Source: Elusimicrobium sp. (GTDB taxonomy: Bacteria > Elusimicrobiota > Elusimicrobia > Elusimicrobiales > Elusimicrobiaceae). From it: 64,000 bases of DNA. The translations under genes were made by a program, and so were the position numbers. Positions 43,301-51,842 of this stretch are shown piece after piece; position 1 is the stretch's first letter; every line of letters begins with the position of its first letter. The notes beneath the pieces were generated by a model. The model had not been told where the DNA came from. It ran no database searches and worked only from the letters and a program-made list of their open reading frames with translations. Location of the stretch: positions 175,140 through 239,139 of the forward strand of contig SUVG01000002.1 in NCBI GenBank assembly GCA_015062115.1, read 5' to 3'.

Positions 43301-45732
43301 CCGCCAACGCGCTGGATCAATCACTTAATATCACTTTTGATACTACCCAAGTGTCCGCCGTAGCGGATAATGACTCTACTGCCACCGACGGAGAATTATA
43401 TGCCAACCGCAACTTTAGATCCATGGACTTTACCCAACACCGTGAATTTCGCTTTTTGGTGCACAGCACGCCGGAAAACCAAGGTTCTGAATTTTTCTTA
43501 AAAGTAGGGACAGACACCAATTACGATAAAGTGATTGTTCCCTTAACGGACGATTTTGACGGGTGGCGCCTGATTTCCCTTAAAATGATTGATACCAATG
43601 GGGACGGTATCACCGATACCTTTGAAAATGCCTCTGCCGAGAATTACCAAGTACGAGTGGAAAACCACCGGGCACCAAACGGAGTGCTTAATTTCAAAGA
43701 AATCAGTATGATTTTAGCCGGGGTACAACGCCGTAAAAAGGCAGACGGGACGGAAGAAACGGGTAGCCGAGGGGAAGTGTGGTTAAATGTGATTCACTTG
43801 GCCGAAGCCATTACCTTGGAAGGCGAGGCTTACAAGGGCGATGTGGTGTTAAAATGGGACGGCTGGGGAAGTGCCGGGGCTAAGTATAAATACCAAGATA
43901 ATAATTTCGAAACACCGTTAGCCGTTTCTAAAAATCAAGAAGTAACGGAAGAAGAATATTTTGTAAAAGTGGATCGCATCAAAGAGTTTCCCATGCAGGC
44001 TAATTTAACGCGCAGCAGCGTTACCACTCCCTTAGTTACCGATTCTACCGACTACAACACTGTCAGTTTATTGGATAAAGGAAAAGTAGACCGAGAGCGT
44101 GCCGTTATCCGCGGGGATTACGTGAAAGAAAACAGGCCAAAAATCGGGTTGGAATATACCTTGGATAAAGTAGATTACGACGCTATGAAACGCAAAGACG
44201 ATTCCCAAACCTATGGGGCTACCTTGTCGCACACTGCGGGAGATTTCAAAAACATTTCGCTCGGCTACCATGTAACCGATTCCAGCGTAGATTACGACCG
44301 GGCCCGCCACCAAGAATCGGAAAATTTTTATAATACGGACGAAACCACCCAAAAAATGAACATGAAGGTTTCTTATCAACCCAATAACAACTTTGTGTTC
44401 ACGCCTAACTACAGTTTAAGTAAAAGTAAAGAAAACCGCACCCGCTACGAGCAACTGGGGCAGCACAACATCCGCTATCCCAAGGCCATGAGCCAAAGCA
44501 CCGGCTTTAATACCACCTGGAAAATTACCAAGTGGTTGGCCCCGTCGGTTAATTACAATGTCAGCACGGTGGAAAATAACAACCTGACCGCCAAAACCAT
44601 TACGGCTTCGGGCCAAAATGTGCAAGTAGGGGTGGGTGATGTCAAAACCGTAAACCGAAACGCGGACGGGGGTGTAACCCTTACCTTAAACGGAAATGAA
44701 TTGCTTCCCAAGAGCAAGTTGTTCAACACCTTTGTTATTTCGTCAAGTTACCGTATTCAGGACGCTGACGCCTGGGCCGATGTGGACAGCGGTTTTGATT
44801 CCCGCAAAGAGTTGTGGGTGCGCCGCTCGTTAAAAGATGTGGGCGAATTCGGCTACCGCAAAAGTATGACCTTGCGCGATACTTTCACCTCTACCCAGCG
44901 GTGGAATCCGTTCTCTCAATATAATTTAACGGGCGCGGCGGCTCCGCTTAAAACAATTTCGCTTATTAACAACTTTACCAAAACCATGCAAACCAACGAG
45001 CAAACCGGCACACAGTACGATTCCGAAAGTCTCACCTTGCCCGATGTTACTTTCTCTATTTCCGACTTGGAAAAAATCTTCTATGGGAGCCGTTGGTTTA
45101 GTTCTTCCAACTTAAAACTCCGCTACAGTTGGATTGAACAAACCAATATGGGTACGGACGAACAATATACCACCCAATACGGGGGAGATTTGCGCTTTAT
45201 GTTGTTTAACTATTTTGATACGGTGTTTAACTACACCAAAAAAGAGGCCGACAAGACCGACTTGCGCGCTCGTACCAGTTTGGAACGGATAGAAGATGAT
45301 AACTTCTCCGCGCAGACCTCTTTTTACATCGGCTCTTTGCGTGTTACCCCGAAACTCCTTTACAGTTCGCACGATAAATGGCTTGTGAACGGAAAAATCA
45401 GTGAATCTTCTACCGAAACCACCCCGAGTGTAAACTTCCGTTGGGACTTTAATATCCCGCGCGGTTTCAGGCTGCCTTTTATCAACAAAATGTATAACAC
45501 CACCAACCGTGTGATTTGGAACACCAACCTCAGTTATACCGATAAGCGTTCCCCGGTGGAGGTAAAGGATAACTACAAAATGTTTGATTTCAGCACTTCG
45601 TTGGATTACGAACTTTCCCGCAACTTGCGTTTTACGCTATCGGGCGGGTTAACGGTGTTGGATCACGCCTTTGTGGCTACAGAAGATTACACCGCCTATA
45701 ATGTGGCCGCCAATGTGACGGTGCAATTCTAG
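40366..45732 (+). CDS. SprA-like giant outer-membrane protein (type IX secretion translocon family)
   Basis: A 1788-residue exported protein with a signal peptide cut after AGA24. Residues about 190-245 carry an SprA-type segment: GDINLALPQTEF, QLFGAKM and IGSQTKGSSKQ, matching the SprA pattern of LPN, SLFG and a basic Gln/Lys stretch. The SprA-like unit DYTVDYARGIITF (near 336) recurs as DYYIDYTSGFITF (near 522). Asp/Asn-rich calcium-type loops lie near 830 and 1080. The last 600 residues are beta strands ending in Phe1788. SprA of Bacteroidota is about 2400 residues. A gatgagg Shine-Dalgarno and a TATAAAAT -10 are present. No other type IX genes are in the window. Confidence 0.78.
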   Translation: MKILRLFVALLLSLQFMFAPPAGAETLPYTLVDRNQYSIFEEDQAAQREEELQITDPPDDAQLLKYSTEFWRQAVTAVEGSYQLDKDPEPIPDLTLLNPTLSLPIYGTSIALTGRYVLGFKFAGKKYKEDDNNDIDDRNTHSVEMAQELQLKMQGKILERVFVDIDYDDQREEEKTISVAYRGKPGELVQVAEFGDINLALPQTEFIAYQKQLFGAKMHLQHKNANLYLIGSQTKGSSKQKQFIGSSVSEIVSIADTDYIRRKYYDLTFGGNIHPIDNDTAYLQWRDEVGNISPGTEEIYLDSNTTSSDYVPINKTATDYLGTVPYQAQWELLVRGVDYTVDYARGIITFNRSISAESVLAVDYRSTRGEQLSALGATPNTIKLIKTENDKPLESSGEETANKLEMKTFYNIGAQKITQDNGKGNFILRLMDANGQEVGEQASPKQVYPRTIEVDFDKGLFELQSRMVDDLGLYNVTPTSSRNRTFKIQYESTVKTYFIESDIVIESESVKLNGRALTRNNDYYIDYTSGFITFYKGDEITENSVIDITYDTTTGSSSNNSVLGGRLDYHLFDKIVMGATLLQEGGDKPSTVPQVGAYNKNILVYGADINGKDIKLAEPVSVDFSAEVAKSRKDQNMFGYAMVDSMNETQEKVSGSHDFREWIIASNPNDKPNFLSAIRWDTQDLPSLEINPNSIANYNDKQQVLVINYDFSQSVGAYADRDEVSIVYPLSTSGIDLSEKTSFELTMLGEEGGPQVNFTFGNISEYSDNSFGMDTQCGTGVPKTEDIYCRNSLAPNEDIGWLYTNPDGNSERYNPFVYNMYNPESQPNGRIDTQDLNNNGKYDDADALALPNGQGNFGFAGASIDGLTDSYATNTKWQTYTAPLLINDKEAWTAVRHLRITLKKGQKTKGQIKIANVSLSGTAWNPKEGVSADIFSVAGINNVDNTHYQPIFADRRGDGLKVFNYLYGSVDNYKRSNDSANALDQSLNITFDTTQVSAVADNDSTATDGELYANRNFRSMDFTQHREFRFLVHSTPENQGSEFFLKVGTDTNYDKVIVPLTDDFDGWRLISLKMIDTNGDGITDTFENASAENYQVRVENHRAPNGVLNFKEISMILAGVQRRKKADGTEETGSRGEVWLNVIHLAEAITLEGEAYKGDVVLKWDGWGSAGAKYKYQDNNFETPLAVSKNQEVTEEEYFVKVDRIKEFPMQANLTRSSVTTPLVTDSTDYNTVSLLDKGKVDRERAVIRGDYVKENRPKIGLEYTLDKVDYDAMKRKDDSQTYGATLSHTAGDFKNISLGYHVTDSSVDYDRARHQESENFYNTDETTQKMNMKVSYQPNNNFVFTPNYSLSKSKENRTRYEQLGQHNIRYPKAMSQSTGFNTTWKITKWLAPSVNYNVSTVENNNLTAKTITASGQNVQVGVGDVKTVNRNADGGVTLTLNGNELLPKSKLFNTFVISSSYRIQDADAWADVDSGFDSRKELWVRRSLKDVGEFGYRKSMTLRDTFTSTQRWNPFSQYNLTGAAAPLKTISLINNFTKTMQTNEQTGTQYDSESLTLPDVTFSISDLEKIFYGSRWFSSSNLKLRYSWIEQTNMGTDEQYTTQYGGDLRFMLFNYFDTVFNYTKKEADKTDLRARTSLERIEDDNFSAQTSFYIGSLRVTPKLLYSSHDKWLVNGKISESSTETTPSVNFRWDFNIPRGFRLPFINKMYNTTNRVIWNTNLSYTDKRSPVEVKDNYKMFDFSTSLDYELSRNLRFTLSGGLTVLDHAFVATEDYTAYNVAANVTVQF

Positions 45733-45736
45733 CAAT

Positions 45737-46474
45737 ATGAAAATTTCCTTTTTCTTTCGCGAGATACCTTCTTACCTGTTACATTTCTTTTTCCCAAAAA
45801 CTTGTTTTGCCTGCGGGTGTGATTTGGCCCGCCGTGCGGAACACTCGCTTTGCCCGCGTTGTTTGGACGGGTTAAAAGAGCCCGGGCCGCATATTTGCCG
45901 CCGCTGTGGAGCAGTGCTGAAATCGGGCGGGGCACATTGCTATGCCTGTCGCGGAAGCAAGGCTTCAAAATATAAGTGTGCGCTGATTCGTTCGGCATTT
46001 GTTTTTAACAATTCTTCCCGTGCGTGGGTACATGCACTTAAATACGGCGGGGCTGATTATCTGGGAAAGGAAATGGGAAAAGAAATGGCCCGCCGTTTTT
46101 GCCGTTACCCCGAAATGGCCCAAGCGGAAGTTATTATGCCGGTGCCGCTTTTTTCAAAAAAATACCGGGAGCGCGGATATAACCAAAGTGAATTGTTGGC
46201 ACAGTCGTTGGCGGAAGAGTTACTGATTCCCTTGGATAAAACTTCTTTGAAGCGTACGCGCAATACCGTCAGCCAAACTACCTTAGGGAGAAAAGGCCGC
46301 TTGGAAAATATGACGGGATCCTTTGTCTGTCGCAACCCAAAATCCGTTTACAGAAAAACCGTTTTACTCATTGATGATGTGGCCACTACCGGGGCAACCC
46401 TGGAAGGATGCGCCCAAGCCCTTAAACGAGCCGGTGCCAAAAAAGTGCTGGCCTATACCTTTGCCAGAGAATAA
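45737..46474 (+). CDS. comF: ComF-family phosphoribosyltransferase-like protein
   Basis: A 245-residue protein. An N-terminal double zinc ribbon (CFACGCDL, CPRC, CRRC, CYACRG) precedes a type I phosphoribosyltransferase domain with RGYNQSELLA and the PRPP loop LLIDDVATTGAT. ComF proteins take part in DNA uptake in competent bacteria, acting with type IV pili, which are encoded in this window. The gene begins 4 bp after the SprA-like stop, so it is probably co-transcribed. Confidence 0.9.
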   Translation: MKISFFFREIPSYLLHFFFPKTCFACGCDLARRAEHSLCPRCLDGLKEPGPHICRRCGAVLKSGGAHCYACRGSKASKYKCALIRSAFVFNNSSRAWVHALKYGGADYLGKEMGKEMARRFCRYPEMAQAEVIMPVPLFSKKYRERGYNQSELLAQSLAEELLIPLDKTSLKRTRNTVSQTTLGRKGRLENMTGSFVCRNPKSVYRKTVLLIDDVATTGATLEGCAQALKRAGAKKVLAYTFARE

Positions 46475-46481
46475 ATTCCAT

Positions 46482-46516
46482 AAAAAAGGCCCGACTTTCA
46501 TCGGGCCTTTTTATTT
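46482..46516 (+). terminator. Bidirectional terminator after comF
   Basis: Stem ggcccga/tcgggcc (46488-46507) with an A-run before and T-run after. Confidence 0.85.
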
Positions 46517-47803
46517 TTAAGAGTTGCATTTCTCCTGCATGATGTTTACAATCATGGGATCCACCCGGCTCATTCCCACACTGGAAATACTGCCCAGGTT
46601 TTGGATTGTTTCTTCTGCCGTTCTGCCTACAAACCCTTCCACTTCGGTAATGCCGTAGTCGTGAATAGCCATATAGGCACTGCGTATGGCGGCATCGGTG
46701 GAACTGACTACCTTTAAGGCGCAACCGCTTTTGGCGCCGTCGCAAAGCATACCGCCGATGTCGCTGATGATGTTGTTGATGGCTAAGGTAACGGCAGGTA
46801 CGCATTTGCCGCGTTGTTGATATACAATGCCCGCGGTGGCACCCACCCCGGCGGCAATCGCGCAACCGCAAATGGGGGCCAGTTCTCCCGTAAATACCTT
46901 TACATAGCCGTTAAGTAAATGCGATAAGGCAATACTTTTCAAAATGGTGGTTTCGTCCACTTCCATTTCTTTTCCTACTTTCCACGGTACCAAAATAGTT
47001 ACTACCCCTTGGTTGCCGGATTCTCCGCTGGCCATAACGGGTATGGCTTGGCCGTCCATGCGGGCATCGGCTGCGCAAGCGGTTAGAATTTTGGTGGAAG
47101 AAATCAAATCCATTTGTATTAGTTGTTTGCGGACGAGTTCTTTAATGTAGAAACCCACTTTTTGCAAAGCTTGGCCTCTTTCGGCGGCTTTTAAGTTCAT
47201 TTCTACCCCTTTTTTGATATAGGCCAAATCTTCTTCATCTGCGTTTTCGGCCGCGTCCAACAGTTGCGCTAACGTGGCATTTTTAAGGGCGGTTTTGAAG
47301 TCCGGCTTGGAGGAAAGAGATTCTTGTGCTTTTTTTTCTAATTTTATTTTACCGTTACAGGATAAATAAACCACTTCGGTATGACCGCCGGCAATGATGC
47401 ATTGGGCCGTTTTACCGCTAATGCCCGTTAAACAGGCCTTGATATAAAATCCGTTTACTCCCGGAGCTACTTTCATGGAAACCGCACGGTTTTCTACCAA
47501 TAGTTTTGCCTTGGCCAAAACGGTTTTGTCGGCGGCGGCTAAAATTTCCATATTTTTTTCCGGGCAGGCCAAAAGCGCACCCATGGCACCGGCGAGCACA
47601 TTTCCTTTTTCGCCGTCGGTGTTGGGGATACGCACGCCCATACCGTTTTTGTAGGTGCCGGCATCTAACTCAAAAGACAGTCGGGCTACGGGTTCGCCCA
47701 ATTCTTTGGCCGCGTAGGCGGCGCACAACGCAACGGAAACGGGTTCTGTACAACCCATGGCCGGATAAACTTGGTATTTCAAAACTTCTTTTAATAAATT
47801 CAT
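46517..47803 (-). CDS. CyuA/UPF0597-type L-cysteine desulfidase or serine dehydratase-like protein
   Basis: A 428-residue member of the UPF0597 family, which includes CyuA/YhaM (L-cysteine desulfidase). The family opening YPAMGCTEPVSVALCAA is present, as are the Cys-rich cluster motifs ICGCAIAAGVGATAGI and LCDGAKSGCALKVVSS, likely ligands of an oxygen-sensitive 4Fe-4S cluster. It would release sulfide, ammonia and pyruvate from cysteine. It overlaps radC by 1 bp on the minus strand. Confidence 0.85.
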   Translation of the reverse strand: MNLLKEVLKYQVYPAMGCTEPVSVALCAAYAAKELGEPVARLSFELDAGTYKNGMGVRIPNTDGEKGNVLAGAMGALLACPEKNMEILAAADKTVLAKAKLLVENRAVSMKVAPGVNGFYIKACLTGISGKTAQCIIAGGHTEVVYLSCNGKIKLEKKAQESLSSKPDFKTALKNATLAQLLDAAENADEEDLAYIKKGVEMNLKAAERGQALQKVGFYIKELVRKQLIQMDLISSTKILTACAADARMDGQAIPVMASGESGNQGVVTILVPWKVGKEMEVDETTILKSIALSHLLNGYVKVFTGELAPICGCAIAAGVGATAGIVYQQRGKCVPAVTLAINNIISDIGGMLCDGAKSGCALKVVSSTDAAIRSAYMAIHDYGITEVEGFVGRTAEETIQNLGSISSVGMSRVDPMIVNIMQEKCNS

Positions 47804-48489
47804 TAGATTATTCCATTCGCTTTCATACTGTAATGCGAATTGCCTCCGATAATAATATGGTCATGCACCGAAATATCAAAAAGTTTTGCCGCACGGATAA
47901 TGTCGTGCGTGAATAAAATATCCTCTTGCGAGGGGGACGCATCGCCGGACGGGTGATTGTGTACCAAAATAAAGGCAGATGCTTTGGCCGCCAGGGCACT
48001 TTCCACTATTTTTCTGGGAGAAACAGCCACTCTGTCAATCAACCCCGAGGCCAACACCTGCGTGCCCATAACGGTGTTTCTTACAGAAAGATAAATGACT
48101 TCCAAAGATTCTTCTTTTTTGCCGGCTAACGAGGCCTTGCAATACTCCAACACCTGCTGCGGAGTGCGAATTGCTACCCGTTCTTTTACCTCATCTAAAG
48201 TATATTTTTTGAACACACCCCGAATCAGTTTAATAAATAAAGCCGTTTGCGGGCCGACTCCTTTTACTTGCGCAAGTTGTTCCGTTTCCGCGTCCAACAC
48301 GGCGGCTAACGACCCAAAGCGTTTTAGAAGTGCCCACGCAATGGGTTTTGTATCCTTGCGGGCTACGGCATAGGTAAGCAAAAGTTCCAATGTTTCGTGA
48401 TCCAAAAAAGAATCTAACCCGGCCGAAGCAAATTTTTCGCGGATTCTTTCACGGTGACCGATATAAGACGGTTTTTCGTTTTTGGGCAT
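47803..48489 (-). CDS. radC: RadC-family JAB-domain protein
   Basis: A 228-residue protein with an N-terminal helix-hairpin-helix region (VKGVGPQTALFIKL) and a C-terminal JAMM-type metal site with Glu in SLEVIYLS and HNHPSGDASPSQED. Historically named a repair protein, though its role is unresolved. A TAGAAT -10 ends 6 nt before the ATG, so it is probably leaderless. It is divergent from lpd. Confidence 0.92.
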   Translation of the reverse strand: MPKNEKPSYIGHRERIREKFASAGLDSFLDHETLELLLTYAVARKDTKPIAWALLKRFGSLAAVLDAETEQLAQVKGVGPQTALFIKLIRGVFKKYTLDEVKERVAIRTPQQVLEYCKASLAGKKEESLEVIYLSVRNTVMGTQVLASGLIDRVAVSPRKIVESALAAKASAFILVHNHPSGDASPSQEDILFTHDIIRAAKLFDISVHDHIIIGGNSHYSMKANGII

Positions 48490-48495
48490 AGTACA

Positions 48496-48501
48496 ATTCT
48501 A
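48496..48501 (-). promoter_or_regulatory. -10 promoter of radC, leaderless
   Basis: TAGAAT on the minus strand, exactly 6 nt before the ATG at 48489; no Shine-Dalgarno. Confidence 0.55.
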
Positions 48502-48566
48502 CTTTTTTATTATACTGTTTTTAATGCTACAATAGGTATAATCAAATGCTGTACACGGGGGCTGAA

Positions 48567-49934
48567 ATGAAACATATTGTTATTATCGGGGGCGGCCCCG
48601 CCGGTTATCCGGCGGCCCTGAAAGCCGCAAACTTGGGGGCACAAGTAACACTGATTGAAAAAAATAAATTAGGCGGGGTGTGCTTAAACTGCGGTTGTAT
48701 TCCTTCCAAATCGTTATTGGATGCCGCGCATCGTTTTCAGGTGGCCCGGGGGGTGGCCTCTTTGTGTAAAGAGGGCGGAGCGGAAACGGCCGAAAAATTA
48801 TTTGAACTGAAAGATTGGGAAAAAATAAAATCTCGCCAACAAACCGCTGCGCGTAAATTAACGCAAGGGATTGGGTTTTTGCTTAAAAAAGCCGGAGTGG
48901 AAGTGATAGCGGGTGAAGGTTCTTTCGTCAACGAACATACCGTCTTGGTAAAAACCACTGAAGGAGAAAAAGAAATCTCTTGCGACGGGGTCATTTTGGC
49001 TACCGGCTCCGAAGCGTTTTTCCCGCCTCCGTTTGATACCATTAAAGACCAAATTTACGATAATTCCACCATTTTCGATATGCCCGCTTTGCCCAAAAGC
49101 ATTGTGATTGTGGGCGGTGGGGTAATCGGTTGTGAATTTGCAGATTTGATGAGTTCTTTGGGTGTGGAGGTAAGCGTGGTGGAAATGCAACCGCGTATCT
49201 TACCGTTGGAAGACGAAGGTGCCGCGAGGGCGTTGTCCCAAGCTCTTACGAAGCGCGGCGTAAAATTTTACTTGGGCGTGCGCGCCGAACAGGCCCAAAA
49301 AACATCGGAAGGTTTTTTGATTACCTTGACCGACGGCCAAACGATTTCCGCCGAAACGGTGCTGGCGGCTATTGGAAGAACAGTAGATTTGGCTTCTCTC
49401 GGTTTGGAAAAAATCGGGGTGGAGTGGAACCGTAAAGGAGTGCAGGTAAATCCTCAAACGCTACAACTGAAAAACGATATTTATGCTGCGGGTGATGTAA
49501 CGGGACTGATGCAACTGGCCCATGCGGCTACGCGTCAAGGCGAAGTGGCGGCTGCCAATTTGCTGGGCGGAACGGCCGTGTATCACAACGATCGCGTGCC
49601 GCGTGCCATTTATACTTCACCGGAAATTGCTTCCGTAGGGCTTACGCGCGCGCAAGCGGCGGAACGAGGGTTGACTATAAAAGCCAAAAAGGCCTTTTTG
49701 CTGGCTAACGGTCGCGCCGTGGCACAGGATCAAGCGGAAGGGTTCTTTGAAATTTTACTGGAAGAATCTACCGACAAAATTGTAGGGGCAACTTTAGTAG
49801 GGGCCAATGCCTCGGAACTTGTGCACGTGATTTCCGTAGCGTTGGCGGCTCAAATGACCGGTAGCGAATTGGCGGAAGTTATTTTTGCACACCCTACTTT
49901 GGCGGAATCTATCGGGGAGGCTTTACATAAGTGA
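48567..49934 (+). CDS. lpdA: Dihydrolipoyl dehydrogenase
   Basis: A 455-residue FAD enzyme reoxidising dihydrolipoamide for 2-oxoacid dehydrogenase or glycine cleavage complexes. FAD motif IIGGGPAGYPAALKAA, redox disulfide in GVCLNCGCIPSK (with one extra Cys), NAD motif IVGGGVIGCEFADL, second FAD motif YAAGDVTG and catalytic His-Glu in AHPTLAE. ATG 48567 fits the FAD-binding N-terminus; ATG 48546 lies too close to a TATAAT at 48537-48542. No E1 or E2 genes are adjacent. It overlaps trmJ (GTGA). Confidence 0.92.
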   Translation: MKHIVIIGGGPAGYPAALKAANLGAQVTLIEKNKLGGVCLNCGCIPSKSLLDAAHRFQVARGVASLCKEGGAETAEKLFELKDWEKIKSRQQTAARKLTQGIGFLLKKAGVEVIAGEGSFVNEHTVLVKTTEGEKEISCDGVILATGSEAFFPPPFDTIKDQIYDNSTIFDMPALPKSIVIVGGGVIGCEFADLMSSLGVEVSVVEMQPRILPLEDEGAARALSQALTKRGVKFYLGVRAEQAQKTSEGFLITLTDGQTISAETVLAAIGRTVDLASLGLEKIGVEWNRKGVQVNPQTLQLKNDIYAAGDVTGLMQLAHAATRQGEVAAANLLGGTAVYHNDRVPRAIYTSPEIASVGLTRAQAAERGLTIKAKKAFLLANGRAVAQDQAEGFFEILLEESTDKIVGATLVGANASELVHVISVALAAQMTGSELAEVIFAHPTLAESIGEALHK

Positions 49935-50638
49935 GTCGTTTTTGTGTTGTACTGGTTCGCCCGCGTGACCCCAATAATATGGGGGCTTGTGCGCGCGCCA
50001 TGGGAAACTTCGGCTTAACCGATTTGCGCATTGTGAACCCTTACCCGCCGATTTGGCAGGAAGCCGTCAGCGCGGTGGGTGTGGCGGATATCCTGAAAAA
50101 TGCGCGTTGTTTTGATACATTGGACGAAGCCTTGGCAGACACTCACTTTTCTTTGGCGGCTACCGCTCTAAAAAAACGGGAAGTGAAGCAGGAAATTGTC
50201 GTTTTGCCCGCACTCAATGACCGCCTGGCCGAAACAGACGGACTGACAGCCTTGGTATTCGGGAACGAAAAAACGGGTCTCAGTAACGAAGATATCTCCC
50301 GTTGCCAAGCGGTTCTTAATATCCCTACGGCGTCCAAACAGCCTTCTATCAATTTAGCACAAGCCGTTATTTTAACCTGTTACGAACTTTCGCGCCGGGC
50401 CGACTTTAAGCCCTTGCGTTCCGCCCCTTCCAAAAAAATGCTACCGACGGACGAGCAAAAAGAATTGGTGGTGGAGTCTTTGGACAGAGTCTGCGAAAAA
50501 CTGCATTTGCGTACCGATCTTACCCCGGCCCAACGCAAGGCTTTTTTGCGTTCGGTGCTAAAGGAAAGTTCCCTTTCCAAAGACCGTTTGTTTTTTATCA
50601 AAAAATTGGTGGAAAAAATAGCCGGAGAATTAGACTAA
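49931..50638 (+). CDS. trmJ: tRNA (cytidine/uridine-2'-O-)-methyltransferase TrmJ-like
   Basis: A 235-residue SPOUT methyltransferase. The opening VVLVRPRDPNNMGACARAMG is the TrmJ/LasT motif 1; VFGNEKTGLSN is motif 2 and IPTASKQPSINLAQAV motif 3. A helical C-terminal extension of about 70 residues follows. It methylates position 32 of tRNA anticodon loops in characterised members. The start is GTG 49931, overlapping the lpdA stop, so translation is coupled. Confidence 0.88.
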   Translation: MSRFCVVLVRPRDPNNMGACARAMGNFGLTDLRIVNPYPPIWQEAVSAVGVADILKNARCFDTLDEALADTHFSLAATALKKREVKQEIVVLPALNDRLAETDGLTALVFGNEKTGLSNEDISRCQAVLNIPTASKQPSINLAQAVILTCYELSRRADFKPLRSAPSKKMLPTDEQKELVVESLDRVCEKLHLRTDLTPAQRKAFLRSVLKESSLSKDRLFFIKKLVEKIAGELD

Positions 50639-50697
50639 ATAACCCTGCCAAAGGGCGTATATTTTGATAAAATATAAGAAACCAAAAAGGGGGCCGC

Positions 50698-51807
50698 ATG
50701 GAATACAACATCCTTGTTATTAACCCGGGTTCTACCTCGGACGATATCGGATATTACCGGGGCAGTGAACCCGTATTCGAAGTGACCGTGCGTTATTCCA
50801 TTACCGATTTGGAACCATACGAAGGCAAAAATGTTACCGAACAACTGCCTCTTCGCCGTAAACTTATCTTAGATTATTTAATCGATCATGAAGTATCACT
50901 CAAGGAAATTCACGCCGTTATCGGGCGAGGGGGATTTATTCACTCCATCGAAGGCGGTGTATATGCCGTCAACGATAAAATGATTGCCGATTTGGAAAAA
51001 GGCCAATATGGTGTGCACCCCAGCAACCTCGGCGGTATTTTGGCGCGCGACATCGCCCAGTATGCCGGTTGCCCCAGTTTTATTGCCAACCCCGTAGTGA
51101 TTGACGAACTTCAACCGATTGCCCGTTATTCGGGTATGCCCGAAAACCCGCGTATTTCTATTTTTCATGCCTTGAGCCAAAAACGCGTGGCTCGTTTGAT
51201 TGCCGATAAATTGGGTAAACCGTATGAAGAGTTAAACTGCATCGTTTGCCATGGCGGCGGCGGAATTACGGTGGGGGCTCACCGTAAAGGGAAAGTGGTG
51301 GACGTAAATAACGGCTATGAAGGGGACGGCCCCATGACACCCCAACGAAGCGGCGGTACGCCCAATACGGGTTTGGTGCAAATGTGTTATTCCGGCCAAT
51401 ATACCCAACACGATATCCGCCTAAAACTGCGCGGAAAAGGCGGTTTGGTTGCCTATACGGGTACTTCCGATGTGAAAGATTTGGAAGAATATATACGCAC
51501 CGGCGAAAAACGCCCCGGATCTTTAATTACCTGCACGCAGGAAGAAGCCAAACTGGCCGAAGATGCCATGATTTACCAAATCGCTAAATACATCGGGGCG
51601 ATGGCGGTGGTGTTGGAAGGAAAAGTAGATTTTATTGCTTTAACAGGCGGACTGATGCACAGTAAATATATTCCGCAGGAAATCGGCCGCTATGTGGGCT
51701 GGATTGCCCCTATGTATGTTTTCCCCGGAAGTGAAGAAAAAGAAGCCTTGCGTGAAGCCGCCCGCCGGGCCTTAAATAATCCCGAAATCATTAAAAATTA
51801 CAACTGA
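50698..51807 (+). CDS. buk: Butyrate kinase (or branched-chain acyl kinase)
   Basis: A 369-residue acetokinase-family enzyme converting acyl phosphate plus ADP to acid plus ATP. Motifs: the phosphate-1 loop VINPGSTSD, GRGGFIHSIEGGVY, the HGGGGITVGAH loop and FIALTGGLMHS. The length and the HPSNLGGILARDIA motif fit butyrate kinase rather than acetate kinase. A -10 TAAAAT and an aaaaaggggg Shine-Dalgarno lie upstream. ptb follows by 35 bp. Confidence 0.92.
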   Translation: MEYNILVINPGSTSDDIGYYRGSEPVFEVTVRYSITDLEPYEGKNVTEQLPLRRKLILDYLIDHEVSLKEIHAVIGRGGFIHSIEGGVYAVNDKMIADLEKGQYGVHPSNLGGILARDIAQYAGCPSFIANPVVIDELQPIARYSGMPENPRISIFHALSQKRVARLIADKLGKPYEELNCIVCHGGGGITVGAHRKGKVVDVNNGYEGDGPMTPQRSGGTPNTGLVQMCYSGQYTQHDIRLKLRGKGGLVAYTGTSDVKDLEEYIRTGEKRPGSLITCTQEEAKLAEDAMIYQIAKYIGAMAVVLEGKVDFIALTGGLMHSKYIPQEIGRYVGWIAPMYVFPGSEEKEALREAARRALNNPEIIKNYN

Positions 51808-51842
51808 TTTTATTATACTTAAGCAGTTAAGGAGAAATAAAA

